From the NCBI GenBank assembly GCA_002167435.2, contig NHBR02000147.1, forward strand, positions 50,218-114,217: a stretch of 64,000 bases of DNA, given 5' to 3'. This DNA is from Allomuricauda sp. TMED12. GTDB taxonomy: Bacteria; Bacteroidota; Bacteroidia; Flavobacteriales; Flavobacteriaceae. Under the pieces are notes generated by a model, which made no database searches, was not told where the DNA came from, and saw only the letters and a program-made list of their open reading frames with translations. Positions 43,188 through 51,544 of this stretch are shown one piece after another. The number at the start of each line of letters is the position of its first letter. Within the stretch, counting starts at the first letter, position 1. The translations under genes and the position numbers were made by a program.

Positions 43188-43216
43188 AAGAAGAAAGGCA
43201 TGGTGCCTTTCTTCTT
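43188..43216 (+). terminator. intrinsic terminator after yceI-like gene
   Basis: Perfect 13-bp stem AAGAAGAAAGGCA/TGCCTTTCTTCTT with a three-base loop, followed by TATTTTAT. It ends the YceI transcript before the PepSY-type gene. Confidence 0.8.
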
Positions 43217-43236
43217 TATTTTATACAATCTAAACC

Positions 43237-43746
43237 ATGGGAAGAAAATCAGAAAACACCTTTAGGGAATTCCACCGTTACCTTGGATTCTTTTTAGCGG
43301 GAATTATGGCCGTTTATGCCATTAGTGGCATTGTACTTACATTTAGAACAACGGATTTTATGAAAAGTGAGTACGAGGTAAATACCACATTGGAACCTAA
43401 TTTAAATGAAGAGGCCTTGGGCGCCGCATTAAGAAAACGTGGATTTACCGTGGACAAAACCGAAGGTGACCTCCTATATTTTTCTGGAGGAACATACAAT
43501 ATAAAAACCGGTGAGGCATCCTACACGGAAAAGCGATTGCCAGCGGTTTTGGAAAGTATGAACAAACTTCATAAAATGCATACCGGCAATCCTTTGTTTT
43601 GGTTGGGTATTTTCTTTGGCATCGCCTTGTTGTTCTTTGCCGTTTCGGCCTTTTTTATGTTCAGGCCAAGTGCACCCATTTACAAAAAAGGGCTGTATTT
43701 TGCCGCAGCTGGTTTTCTATTGACCATAGTACTTTTGTTGGTATAG
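43237..43746 (+). CDS. PepSY-associated transmembrane protein
   Basis: 169 residues: an N-terminal helix (FHRYLGFFLAGIMAVYAISGIVL), a short PepSY-like periplasmic part (about 45-110), then two further hydrophobic helices (FWLGIFFGIALLFFAV and a final one). The pattern FxExHRYLG-helix is shared with PepSY-associated TM proteins and iron-uptake FhuF/PiuB-like reductases, although no heme ligand pair is obvious. The role is uncertain. Confidence 0.75.
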   Translation: MGRKSENTFREFHRYLGFFLAGIMAVYAISGIVLTFRTTDFMKSEYEVNTTLEPNLNEEALGAALRKRGFTVDKTEGDLLYFSGGTYNIKTGEASYTEKRLPAVLESMNKLHKMHTGNPLFWLGIFFGIALLFFAVSAFFMFRPSAPIYKKGLYFAAAGFLLTIVLLLV

Positions 43747-43770
43747 CCAAAACGATATATAATAAAGTTG

Positions 43771-43800
43771 AAAAGCCACCGAAATCGGTGGCTTTTGTTT
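43771..43800 (+). terminator. intrinsic terminator after the PepSY-type gene
   Basis: AAAAGCCACCG/CGGTGGCTTTT stem with a short AAAT loop and a T-rich tail. The symmetrical A/T flanks mean it could also stop leftward transcripts. Confidence 0.85.
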
Positions 43801-43986
43801 TTCTGCTCCCCCTAATTTTACTAAACAGTTTTTGGAAGATGCTCTTAAATCCTATGAATTAAATGAGTTCATACAATTAGATCAATAAAGATCTTTACGG
43901 CAGAACCATAAACAGATAGACCAGATATAATTGAAAAGGTGGTGTATGATGGAGTATGTTTCAACCTTTCAAATGAATATCTATAG

Positions 43987-45336
43987 TTAGTTACTACATT
44001 CATCACCTAATATTTGTTCCTTAGAAGGATTATATCCATTACTTGATCCTACCGTATAGTTTCCTGTATAACCATTTTCAAATATTGTTTTCAATCCACA
44101 AAAATCAGTAAGTAACTTATTTGAAGTCACGGTTAAATCTCCTCCCAAAGTATTAAGGTTAATAAATCCATTTACATTTTTTAGACCATCCGTAAAGTTG
44201 TCATTTAAAGCAGAAGCATTGTTATCAACTATCAAATCACCTTGAATTGTTGATAAATTCGATAAACCATCAACGTTATCCAAGATTACATTTGTTCTCA
44301 AAATAAGACTCCCGCCAATATTTGTCAAGGAGGAAAAACCGTTCATATCGCTAATGGATGAAGTAAGAATGTCCAAATCACCGCCAATAGAACTTAGCGA
44401 AGTAAAGCCGGAAAAATCCATCACGGATATCAGTGATTGAAACCTCAGTAACCCAGAAATTGAATTTAATTGGCCAAAACCACTTATAGTTTCCAAGCCA
44501 TCCATACTTATAAGTTCCAAATCCCCATTTATGGAAACCACATTTTTGAAACCACTAATTTCAATAACACTTGGGTTGGATGAAATTACCACATCAGAAT
44601 TGATCTCAGTAATTTCATTTAAAAAATCAATTTCGGCAAGCAAAGGGTTTCCTTGTATATTTATACTTCCCCCAACCTTTTTAAGGTTGGATAGCGCATC
44701 CAAATTTTCAACAGTTGTCGATAGAATGGAAAGGTCGGTCCCGACTTCGGTAAGTTGTTTTATACCGTCTAGATTACTTATATATTCTGGGTTTACTTGA
44801 TTTATGAGATTAGCAACGACTGCAAAAGACCCCGTAACAATTGTGTAGCCATTCATTCCAAACTCATCAACCTCGGCTTGGCTTGTCAGCTCCACATCGC
44901 CTTCATAAACTACAACGGGATTCTCATCTGTTGTAAAACTCAATTCTTCGCCATAGCCTACTCCAATTTCATTGATTGCATAGGCACGAACAAAATAAGT
45001 CGTATTGCCATCCAATTCATCCAAAAAACTAGTGAAATCTTCAGTGCTTCCGCCTTCTTCTGTAAAATTATCATCTAAATCAGGTGAAGATACCTTACTC
45101 CAACATATTCCCTTTTGAGTTATGTTACTACCTCCATCGTTTATATTGGTCCCTCCACCAGTTGCTGTGTTATTTGTAATCTCTGTTATCTGGGTGGTAC
45201 TAACAACAGGTACAGTAATTACTTCTTCCTCTTGATTTTCTTCTATTTGTTCTGGTTCATCCGAATCAGCATCACTGCTCGTACAAGAAAAAACAATTAA
45301 AAGAAATCCCAGGAATATCCAGCCAAAATTTTTCAT
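43987..45336 (-). CDS. surface lipoprotein with FN3-like and receptor-L/leucine-rich repeats
   Basis: 449 residues: a lipoprotein signal (LIVFSC, Cys18), an acidic linker, an FN3-like domain (about 45-137, ending YAINEIGVGYGEELSFTT), then at least eight repeats of about 22-24 residues built on the pattern L-x-x-I-x-G-x-L-x-I, resembling the receptor L domain. Cysteines near the C-terminus (FCGL and GDEC) probably cap the solenoid. Such proteins are usually surface-exposed binders. The partner is unknown and there is no obvious operon. Confidence 0.8.
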   Translation of the reverse strand: MKNFGWIFLGFLLIVFSCTSSDADSDEPEQIEENQEEEVITVPVVSTTQITEITNNTATGGGTNINDGGSNITQKGICWSKVSSPDLDDNFTEEGGSTEDFTSFLDELDGNTTYFVRAYAINEIGVGYGEELSFTTDENPVVVYEGDVELTSQAEVDEFGMNGYTIVTGSFAVVANLINQVNPEYISNLDGIKQLTEVGTDLSILSTTVENLDALSNLKKVGGSINIQGNPLLAEIDFLNEITEINSDVVISSNPSVIEISGFKNVVSINGDLELISMDGLETISGFGQLNSISGLLRFQSLISVMDFSGFTSLSSIGGDLDILTSSISDMNGFSSLTNIGGSLILRTNVILDNVDGLSNLSTIQGDLIVDNNASALNDNFTDGLKNVNGFINLNTLGGDLTVTSNKLLTDFCGLKTIFENGYTGNYTVGSSNGYNPSKEQILGDECSN

Positions 45337-46007
45337 CTATTTTTTGTTTTAGTTAGTTTCATGAGCCCTAACGGTAAGAAAAATCCTATATTGTTAGCGT
45401 TGATACATTTAACATATTTTGATTCAAAATCAATTTATTTTTATACTGAAATGATAAGAATAACCCAGTAATTCATTCACTATTTCCATAGGAACATAGT
45501 TATAAAAAAAGAGCTGTTGATGTATAAATTTGCTGCTTTTTATTTTTCATAGTGTTGGTTTTGTTGAGAAACAAAAATAGAATTAACATGTTTTATTGGG
45601 CATTTTTTATGGTTTTTTCTTATCCATGTATTTATAAACCAATAGTACAGCCTCTCTTTTCCATTGAGGTCCTTAAACTAAAAACATAGGTAATAGCAGT
45701 TATAAACTTAATGGGCACCTATGTACCATAAGGCACCAAAGTCTTTACAAGAAGGATTCTTAGAAAAAAAGAAAGGATTCATCAGATTTGTTTTGTAACA
45801 TTTAATCTGTTCTTAAAAAACAAGCTTTTATGCGTAGGTTAAATTTTCTACCTCTTCAATATTTAAATAGAAGTGGACACCCCGCCCCGCAAAAGGCCAT
45901 CAATATCAGTGGTTATTGCTTTAGTGTTCTCCTATGATTCAAAATTACAGGCTCCGTTTATTCAATAGTACTTATGTTGATTCCTACTTAGATAATAGAG
46001 CAGCAGC
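45337..46007. other. AT-rich intergenic region without a recognised gene
   Basis: 671 bases between two leftward genes. I found no frame with protein-like composition, no tRNA-like fold and no long inverted repeat. A short GC-rich patch (about 45880-45900) stands out in AT-rich DNA and could be a fragment of something older. Confidence 0.5.
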
Positions 46008-46478
46008 TTAGTTCTTCTTCACCTCTTCAGCTACATTATCGTAATTTTCCTGGGAAAGAACTTCGGTCCAAATTGTTTCTCCACTATAAATTGCCAAATA
46101 AGTAACGTCATTTTCTTTGGTAGATGAATGCCAATGTTCAATATCTTGATCGCACTTAAGTACATCTCCAACCTTGAGAATTAAAGGCTCCTTTCCTTTT
46201 TCTTGATAGTAACCTTCCCCTTTAACAATGATGATGACCTGAGGTGAAGTATGTTTATGCCAATCTAAAGTTGAGTTTGCTCTAAAAGTAGCTTTTGTTA
46301 TGTTGTAATTAAGGTTTTCATCGGCGCGCAACAATCCATTTAACCATGCCTCGCCTATGTAATGGGTGTTTGGCGCCTTTACTCCTTCATCCAAATAAGA
46401 GTTTAGGTTGTACTCAGAATTTTGAGCATTAATGAATAGCGGTAATAATACGAATAAAATGTTTGTATATTTTTTCAT
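46008..46478 (-). CDS. exported cupin-domain protein
   Basis: 156 residues with a cleavable signal (ends FINAQ) and a single cupin domain: WHKHTSPQVIIIVKGEGYYQEKG holds the first metal-ligand motif, and VGDVLKCDQDIEHWHSS the second. It resembles cupins fused or adjacent to carboxymuconolactone-type proteins, but no enzymatic role can be assigned. It follows the TetR gene on the same strand by 36 bases and is probably regulated with it. Confidence 0.82.
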   Translation of the reverse strand: MKKYTNILFVLLPLFINAQNSEYNLNSYLDEGVKAPNTHYIGEAWLNGLLRADENLNYNITKATFRANSTLDWHKHTSPQVIIIVKGEGYYQEKGKEPLILKVGDVLKCDQDIEHWHSSTKENDVTYLAIYSGETIWTEVLSQENYDNVAEEVKKN

Positions 46479-46514
46479 TTATGATTCATTTTATGTTTAG
46501 TGTGAACAGGCCGT

Positions 46515-47120
46515 TTAATCAAATAGCAGTTCCAAATAGTTTTTTAAATGTTGTAATTGTTTGGCCGTTATATCGGAATCGTTGAGAGCCTTGGAAACCA
46601 CAAAAGCCCCTTCAAAAATTACGACAAACTGGTCGGACAAGGATTGCACATCAATATCCTTTTTTGGTGTATTCTCAGCCAGTACGTTATTGAGAAGTTC
46701 TGTGAAGGTATTCCGCCATTCCAGAATGGAATCCGAAACAATATCCAAGGTTTCCTGGTCAAATTGATTTGACTCATACGAATATGAAGCATATAAACAA
46801 CTGGGCGGTTCTTTTAGGCTTATCATCATATCTATAAACAGCTGAACAAACTGCAAAAGCCTTTTTAAAGGGGTTGTTTTTAACGATTCGGTTTCCTGTA
46901 AAGCCGATTCCAAATGCGACATATCTTCTTTAGCATATGTCTCTATCAAAGCTTTTGCCAATGCATTTTTAGTCTTAAAATGATAGAAGAATGCACCTTT
47001 GGTTATTCCAGTTTTATCAAGTATTTGATCAATACTTGTGCCAGAAAATCCATTACAAAATACCAAATTCTTCGTTTCGGTTAGGATCTTGTCCCGAGTC
47101 GGTTTTCCATCTCTTGCCAT
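46515..47120 (-). CDS. TetR/AcrR-family repressor
   Basis: 201 residues. The N-terminal helix-turn-helix has the TetR pattern ILTETKNLVFCNGFSGTSIDQILDKTGITKGAFFYHFKTKNAL split across residues 11-53, and the C-terminal helical ligand domain (about 80-200) is of the YcdC/NemR-like class. It is divergent from the fatty acid hydroxylase operon. The intergenic region contains a paired operator, so it most likely represses both its own gene and that operon. The ligand is unknown. Confidence 0.93.
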   Translation of the reverse strand: MARDGKPTRDKILTETKNLVFCNGFSGTSIDQILDKTGITKGAFFYHFKTKNALAKALIETYAKEDMSHLESALQETESLKTTPLKRLLQFVQLFIDMMISLKEPPSCLYASYSYESNQFDQETLDIVSDSILEWRNTFTELLNNVLAENTPKKDIDVQSLSDQFVVIFEGAFVVSKALNDSDITAKQLQHLKNYLELLFD

Positions 47121-47152
47121 AAAACAAATATATCAAATATTCATAAATTATA

Positions 47153-47206
47153 ACAGACTAGTTGGTATAATTAAAATTAATTTTATATTTGTACCAACTA
47201 GTCTGT
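47153..47206. promoter_or_regulatory. paired TetR operator in the divergent promoter region
   Basis: ACAGACTAGTTGGTA (47153-47167) and its exact reverse complement TACCAACTAGTCTGT (47192-47206), 24 bases apart, frame an AT-rich promoter core. Each copy centres on ACTAGT and is itself nearly symmetrical, as expected for a TetR dimer; two copies allow repression in both directions. Confidence 0.85.
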
Positions 47207-47232
47207 TTAGTAATTAAGAAATATAAAAGACC

Positions 47233-48024
47233 ATGCAAAATTTATTTACACAATTGCCATCACCAATAGAGGTGTTACTTGATCCACTTTCAATAACCGT
47301 ACTTGGATTTTATGTGTTTTTGATGGTATGGGAATCTCTATTCCCCGCCAGAGCACTGCCCAAGATCAAACACTGGAAATTAAGGGGGCTTACCTTTTTT
47401 ATGATCTTCTTTTTCGTAGCCACCTATCTTCCCTTATTGACCGACCCATACTTAATTGAATACCAGTTGTTCGACTTAAGTCAACTTGGGGCAATTCCAG
47501 GCGCAATCATCGGATTAATGGTGTACGAATTGGGACTTTATGCGTATCATCGAACGATGCACAAGTTTGATTTTCTTTGGCGGACATTTCATCAAATGCA
47601 TCACAGTGCAGAGCGTCTGGACACCTATGGCGCCCTATTTCACAGCCCATTGGATGCGATTGGTTTCACCTTGATGGGAAGCTTATGTTTAGCTTTATTT
47701 GTAGGAATATCTCCACCATCCATTACGATTGTTTTACTAGCGGTCAACTTTTTGGCCTTTTTTCAACATGCCAATATAAAAACCCCGCAATGGTTGGGAT
47801 ATATTGTCCAACGACCAGAAAGCCACTCCATTCATCATGGAAAGAACATACACAGAAACAATTATGCGGATATCCCATTGATAGATATACTATTTGGAAC
47901 CTTTGAGAACCCCAAAGATTATCAAAAAGAAACAGGCTTTTACGAGGGCGCTTCAAGTAGGATAAAAGAAATGCTTTTGTTCAAGGATGTTTCAAGTCCC
48001 AAAAGGAGTGATTCAAACCCTTGA
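47233..48024 (+). CDS. fatty acid hydroxylase / sterol desaturase family protein
   Basis: 263 residues, several hydrophobic segments, and the di-iron histidine boxes HRTMH, HQMHHSAERLD, HANIK and HSIHHGKNIHRNNY. It is a second member of the same superfamily as the gene at 13.1 kb but clearly a different subgroup. It is the first gene of a TetR-controlled operon with DUF5694, a cysteine-synthase-like enzyme and a methyltransferase. A lipid substrate is likely; the exact reaction is unknown. Confidence 0.87.
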   Translation: MQNLFTQLPSPIEVLLDPLSITVLGFYVFLMVWESLFPARALPKIKHWKLRGLTFFMIFFFVATYLPLLTDPYLIEYQLFDLSQLGAIPGAIIGLMVYELGLYAYHRTMHKFDFLWRTFHQMHHSAERLDTYGALFHSPLDAIGFTLMGSLCLALFVGISPPSITIVLLAVNFLAFFQHANIKTPQWLGYIVQRPESHSIHHGKNIHRNNYADIPLIDILFGTFENPKDYQKETGFYEGASSRIKEMLLFKDVSSPKRSDSNP

Positions 48025-48050
48025 ACAAGGACCATCAATCATTTTATACC

Positions 48051-48869
48051 ATGAAAAAAACGTATTTACTTTTCATCTCATTATTTATTTTCTACAGTAT
48101 TGCCAAAGCCCAATCAGATATTGACCAAACAAAGAGCAAACCAACCATTGCGCTACTGGGAACATTTCATTTTGCAGGCTCAACAGACGCCATGTCTTTG
48201 AATCCGGATGACCTTGACTCTCCAAAACGGCAAAAAGAAATAGTAGCATTGGTACAGGCACTATCAGATTACAAGCCCACTAAAGTCATTCTGGAATACC
48301 CCTATGGTGCTAAGGGTATCGATTCGACCTATCAACTTTATTTGAGTGGCTCCCATACACTGACCAAAAATGAAAGACAGCAAATTGGTTTTCGATTGGC
48401 CGCTAAAATGGGACATACAAATGTGTATCCCGCAGATTATCGATTAGATCTCCCATTTGATAGCCTGATGATCTTTCTCAACAAGACCAATCAAACTAAA
48501 CTGTTTGAAAACCTAATGTCCGACATGAAAGTTCAAGTGATGGATGTTTGGCAAAATGCCTATAACAAATTGACCCTTAAAGAATTTTTCGTGTTTCTAA
48601 ATAGCAATAAATATGATGCCCTGAATAGAAATGTTTATTTGGAATACATCAACAAAATGGGAACAAAAGACAACTATGAGGGTTCCAAGGTGGTGGCTAA
48701 ATGGTGGGAACGAAACTTTAAAATTATGTACCATATCGATTCCATTATGGAGCCGGGAGATCGGGTCTTGGTACTGTTCGGGCAAGGTCATACTGCTATT
48801 TTGAAAGATTTTTACAAAAACCGAAGTGATATAATCTATGCCGATATTCTTCAATACTTAAAAAAATAG
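48051..48869 (+). CDS. DUF5694 exported protein
   Basis: About 272 residues with a signal peptide (MKKTYLLFISLFIFYSIAKAQ). The core begins IALLGTFHFAG and continues with ILEYPYGAKG and NVYPADYR, ending VLVLFGQGHTAILKDF. This GTFHF...GQGH pattern is DUF5694, distantly similar to TraB/ChaN-type proteins with possible metal-binding histidines. The start at 48051 is chosen because it begins the signal peptide; an upstream frame overlaps the hydroxylase by four bases. The function is unknown. Confidence 0.83.
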   Translation: MKKTYLLFISLFIFYSIAKAQSDIDQTKSKPTIALLGTFHFAGSTDAMSLNPDDLDSPKRQKEIVALVQALSDYKPTKVILEYPYGAKGIDSTYQLYLSGSHTLTKNERQQIGFRLAAKMGHTNVYPADYRLDLPFDSLMIFLNKTNQTKLFENLMSDMKVQVMDVWQNAYNKLTLKEFFVFLNSNKYDALNRNVYLEYINKMGTKDNYEGSKVVAKWWERNFKIMYHIDSIMEPGDRVLVLFGQGHTAILKDFYKNRSDIIYADILQYLKK

Positions 48870-48875
48870 AGACAT

Positions 48876-49802
48876 ATGAACGCAATTGGAAACACCCCAC
48901 TTATTAAACTGAACAAGCTATCCGATGAGAACAGTGCAGACATATATGTAAAGTTTGAGGGAGCAAACCCTACGGGTAGTATGAAAGATCGAATGGCCCT
49001 TGCCATGATCGAGGGTGCCGAAAAAAGAGGTGAACTAAAAAAAGGATACAAAGTGGTCGAATATACCGGCGGAAGTACTGGGAGTTCTTTGGCCATGATC
49101 TGTGCCAATAAAGGATATAAGGCCCATTTTGTTTCTTCTGATGGTTTTGCTGAAGAGAAAATCCAAACCATGAGAGCATTTGGTGCTACCGTGGAAATCA
49201 TTCCTGCCAAAAATGGAAAATTGACCGCTGAAATAATCAATAAAATGATAAGCAGGGCCAAAGAGTTGATCGATGAACCAAATACATTTTGGACGGACCA
49301 AATCAACAATCCCGATAATAAAAAAGGCTATTACGGAATGGCCAACGAGATTATCTCAGCATTGGGAACCCATATCGACGAGTTTGTAATGGCCGTTGGA
49401 GGTGGAGGTTGCATTTCGGGCAACTCCGAAATATTAAAAGAAAAGATACCCAATCTAAAAACCATTGCTGTGGAACCTCTGTATGTCAGGAACATATCGG
49501 GCGGGGACACCAGTGGCACACATAAGTTGGAAGGTATTGGGCTTTCGTTTACCCCATCAATTTTAAGAAAAGATTTAATAGACGACATTATTGCCGTATC
49601 GGACGAAGACGCTTATAGAACAGCCAGAGAACTTGCCCAAAAAGAAGGCATTTTTGGAGGAGCTACTTCCGGGGCAAATGTATGGGCCGCAATGCAACGG
49701 GCAAAAATTCTTGGACCAGGAAAAAAAATAGTGACCGTTATATGCGACTCTGGACTCAAATACCTACAGGGCGACCTTTATAAAAACAGCAACAATCTTT
49801 AA
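48876..49802 (+). CDS. cysteine-synthase-family PLP enzyme, divergent active-site loop
   Basis: 308 residues of the fold-type II (tryptophan synthase beta) family. Lys37 in NPTGSMKDRMA is the Schiff-base lysine, and GGATSGANV near the C-terminus binds the cofactor. The substrate loop reads EYTGGSTGSSLA where CysK has TSGNTG, so it is unlikely to be the housekeeping cysteine synthase. A beta-replacement or beta-elimination on an O-substituted serine or on cysteine is the likely chemistry. It is in the TetR-controlled operon, two bases from the methyltransferase gene. Confidence 0.8.
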   Translation: MNAIGNTPLIKLNKLSDENSADIYVKFEGANPTGSMKDRMALAMIEGAEKRGELKKGYKVVEYTGGSTGSSLAMICANKGYKAHFVSSDGFAEEKIQTMRAFGATVEIIPAKNGKLTAEIINKMISRAKELIDEPNTFWTDQINNPDNKKGYYGMANEIISALGTHIDEFVMAVGGGGCISGNSEILKEKIPNLKTIAVEPLYVRNISGGDTSGTHKLEGIGLSFTPSILRKDLIDDIIAVSDEDAYRTARELAQKEGIFGGATSGANVWAAMQRAKILGPGKKIVTVICDSGLKYLQGDLYKNSNNL

Positions 49803-49803
49803 A

Positions 49804-50442
49804 ATGAGTACAGCATTTAAAAACAACATTATTCTTGGCCCAATCAATTCCTGGATGTTCAAGATGCTCTCGGGCTATATGGACCATTTGTTCGGAAATT
49901 CAAAAAGGGCACTTTTTAAAAACCACCCTCAAACGGTCGTTGAAATAGGTCCCGGGGCAGGCGCCAATATGCGTTATTTTAAAAAAGGAACACATTTAAT
50001 AGCGATAGAACCCAATGTGCACATGCACAAAAACCTAAAAAAAAGCGCTGATAAATATGGTATCGAATTGGAAATTAAAACCTTGGTAGGGGAATCCATA
50101 GATCTTCCATCGGATTCTTATGATTTTGTGGTATGTACCTTGGTGCTTTGCTCCGTTACTGACCCCAGTCAATGTATCGACCAAATTAAGCGTATACTAA
50201 AACCATCGGGGAAATTTGTTTTTATTGAACATGTGAAAGCTAATGAAAACAGTCTATTGGCACATATCCAAAACCTGATTCATAAACCTTGGCACTGGTT
50301 TTTTGAGGGCTGTAATACAAATCGAGATACTAAGGTTTTGTTAGAACGTGCAGGATTCAATTCCCTTCATATTGAATCCTACCATCTTTATTCGCCATTT
50401 ATACCGATTACCCCCCAAATTAAAGGGGAGGCAATCAAATAA
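49804..50442 (+). CDS. class I SAM-dependent methyltransferase
   Basis: 212 residues. The SAM-binding motif VVEIGPGAGANMRYF lies near 44-58, the acidic motif IAIEPN near 68-73, and FVVCTLVLCSVTDP near 107-121 serves as motif IV. The C-terminal KPWHWFFEGCNTNRDT resembles the METTL7/phospholipid methyltransferase group. It is cytoplasmic or membrane-associated. It probably acts on the product of the neighbouring cysteine-synthase-like or lipid hydroxylase enzyme, but this is a guess. Confidence 0.85.
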   Translation: MSTAFKNNIILGPINSWMFKMLSGYMDHLFGNSKRALFKNHPQTVVEIGPGAGANMRYFKKGTHLIAIEPNVHMHKNLKKSADKYGIELEIKTLVGESIDLPSDSYDFVVCTLVLCSVTDPSQCIDQIKRILKPSGKFVFIEHVKANENSLLAHIQNLIHKPWHWFFEGCNTNRDTKVLLERAGFNSLHIESYHLYSPFIPITPQIKGEAIK

Positions 50443-50667
50443 ACATGGGCGGATTTTACTTGAGAATGCCCCAAGCATCAATAAAAATGGACAAGGGAAC
50501 GATTACTATATTAGAAAAATTCCAATCGTTGGAGCAATAGTTGATCTAGAGATAAACCGTATATTGTTACGGTCATTAACAATGTCCATGAAAAGTATAT
50601 TGGGTACTTCACGCATGGTAACCAAGTTGATGTTCGGTTATATGTAAAGCTATAAGTAACTTCAGAA

Positions 50668-51207
50668 ATGAATTTCGATAATTATTCTTTAAGGATCCTT
50701 AAAGCATCAGATCTTGATGCTTTTTTTCATTTAATGAAAAACAACCAAAGTAGGCTAGAGAATTTTTTTGCCGGTATTGTGGCCAAGACCCAAACCATTG
50801 AAGCCACCAAAAGGTTTCTTGACGATGTGGAACAAAAAATCAAGAACAAAGCCTACTTCCCCTATATAATCATTGATGTAGATTCCGATACCATTGCAGG
50901 CTTCATTGATCTAAAAAATATAGATTGGAACATCCCAAAAACAGAAATGGGACTATTTATAGATGTACAACATGAGGGCAAAGGAATTGCTGCCAAATCT
51001 TTTTATCTTGTTTGCCAATACTGTTTTGAACAGCATGGTTTTCATAAGCTCTTTTTAAGGACACATCCAACAAATACTTCGGCAATCGCCATTGCCGAAA
51101 AAACCGGGTTTAAAAAAGAAGGATTATTAAGGGATGATTACAGAACAACCTCAGGGAATTTAGTCGATTTACTGTATTACGGACTATTGCAAACAGATTT
51201 TATATAG
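50668..51207 (+). CDS. GNAT acetyltransferase (RimJ/RimL-like)
   Basis: 179 residues with the GNAT core: a strand-loop-helix with EMGLFIDVQHEGKGIAAKSFYLVC as acetyl-CoA motif A, and a C-terminal FLRTHPTNTSAIAIAEKTGFKKEG motif. RimJ/RimL types acetylate ribosomal protein N-termini, but many are small-molecule acetylases. It is 225 bases from the preceding methyltransferase, so probably a separate transcript. Confidence 0.87.
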   Translation: MNFDNYSLRILKASDLDAFFHLMKNNQSRLENFFAGIVAKTQTIEATKRFLDDVEQKIKNKAYFPYIIIDVDSDTIAGFIDLKNIDWNIPKTEMGLFIDVQHEGKGIAAKSFYLVCQYCFEQHGFHKLFLRTHPTNTSAIAIAEKTGFKKEGLLRDDYRTTSGNLVDLLYYGLLQTDFI

Positions 51208-51362
51208 TGTACTTAGAGGATTGGTTCTATATTGTTCGGCGAAGTAGCTAAAGTGTGAACCCCAAACTTTGTCCTAAAATTAAGAATACCTTATAAATGA
51301 AGGCATCCAGTTTTTCACTTTTGAAAATATGGATTGTTGTGAACAAATTTTGCCGTAATAAA

Positions 51363-51392
51363 AAATCCAACACTATTTCTAGTATTGGATTT
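51363..51392 (-). terminator. intrinsic terminator after tRNA-Asn
   Basis: Stem AAATCCAACACTA/TAGTATTGGATTT (one mismatch) with a four-base loop, followed on the minus strand by TTTATTAC. It lies ten bases downstream of the tRNA. Confidence 0.75.
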
Positions 51393-51401
51393 CTATTTCT
51401 G

Positions 51402-51475
51402 CTCCCCCTCTTGGACTCGAACCAAGGACCCTCTGATTAACAGTCAGATGCTCTAACCAACTGAGCTAAGGAGGA
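51402..51475 (-). tRNA. tRNA-Asn (anticodon GTT)
   Basis: The 74-base minus-strand cloverleaf has acceptor TCCTCCT/AGGGGGA, D-arm GCTC/GAGC, anticodon stem TCTGA/TCAGA closing CTGTTAA, and T-arm CTTGG/CCAAG with TTCGAGT. The discriminator base is G and CCA is not encoded. Confidence 0.95.
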
Positions 51476-51496
51476 ATATTTTACCTTAAGCGGGTG

Positions 51497-51528
51497 CAAA
51501 TATAATGGATTCTTTTTTACACTACAAA
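51497..51528 (-). promoter_or_regulatory. Bacteroidota-type promoter of tRNA-Asn
   Basis: On the minus strand a TTTG '-33' box (51525-51528) and a perfect TATATTTG '-7' box (51497-51504) are separated by 20 bases, matching the consensus TTTG-N19/20-TAnnTTTG. Confidence 0.7.
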
Positions 51529-51544
51529 CAAAAAAATTGCTTTT

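Noticed and set aside
45880..45960. A GC-rich patch in the 45.3-46.0 kb gap that could be a transposase or gene remnant
   Set aside because: No frame longer than a few codons matches any family I know, and no terminal inverted repeats flank it.
47233..50442. Reading of the TetR-controlled operon as a sulfonolipid (capnine) pathway
   Set aside because: A hydroxylase and a CysK relative would fit parts of it, but no cysteate acyltransferase (alpha-oxoamine synthase type) is present, so the assignment is not supported.
50348..50647. A 99-codon frame overlapping the end of the methyltransferase gene, and other short frames in the gap before the GNAT gene
   Set aside because: The first third is out of frame within the methyltransferase and the rest has no domain; I see no convincing gene or clear pseudogene in the gap.
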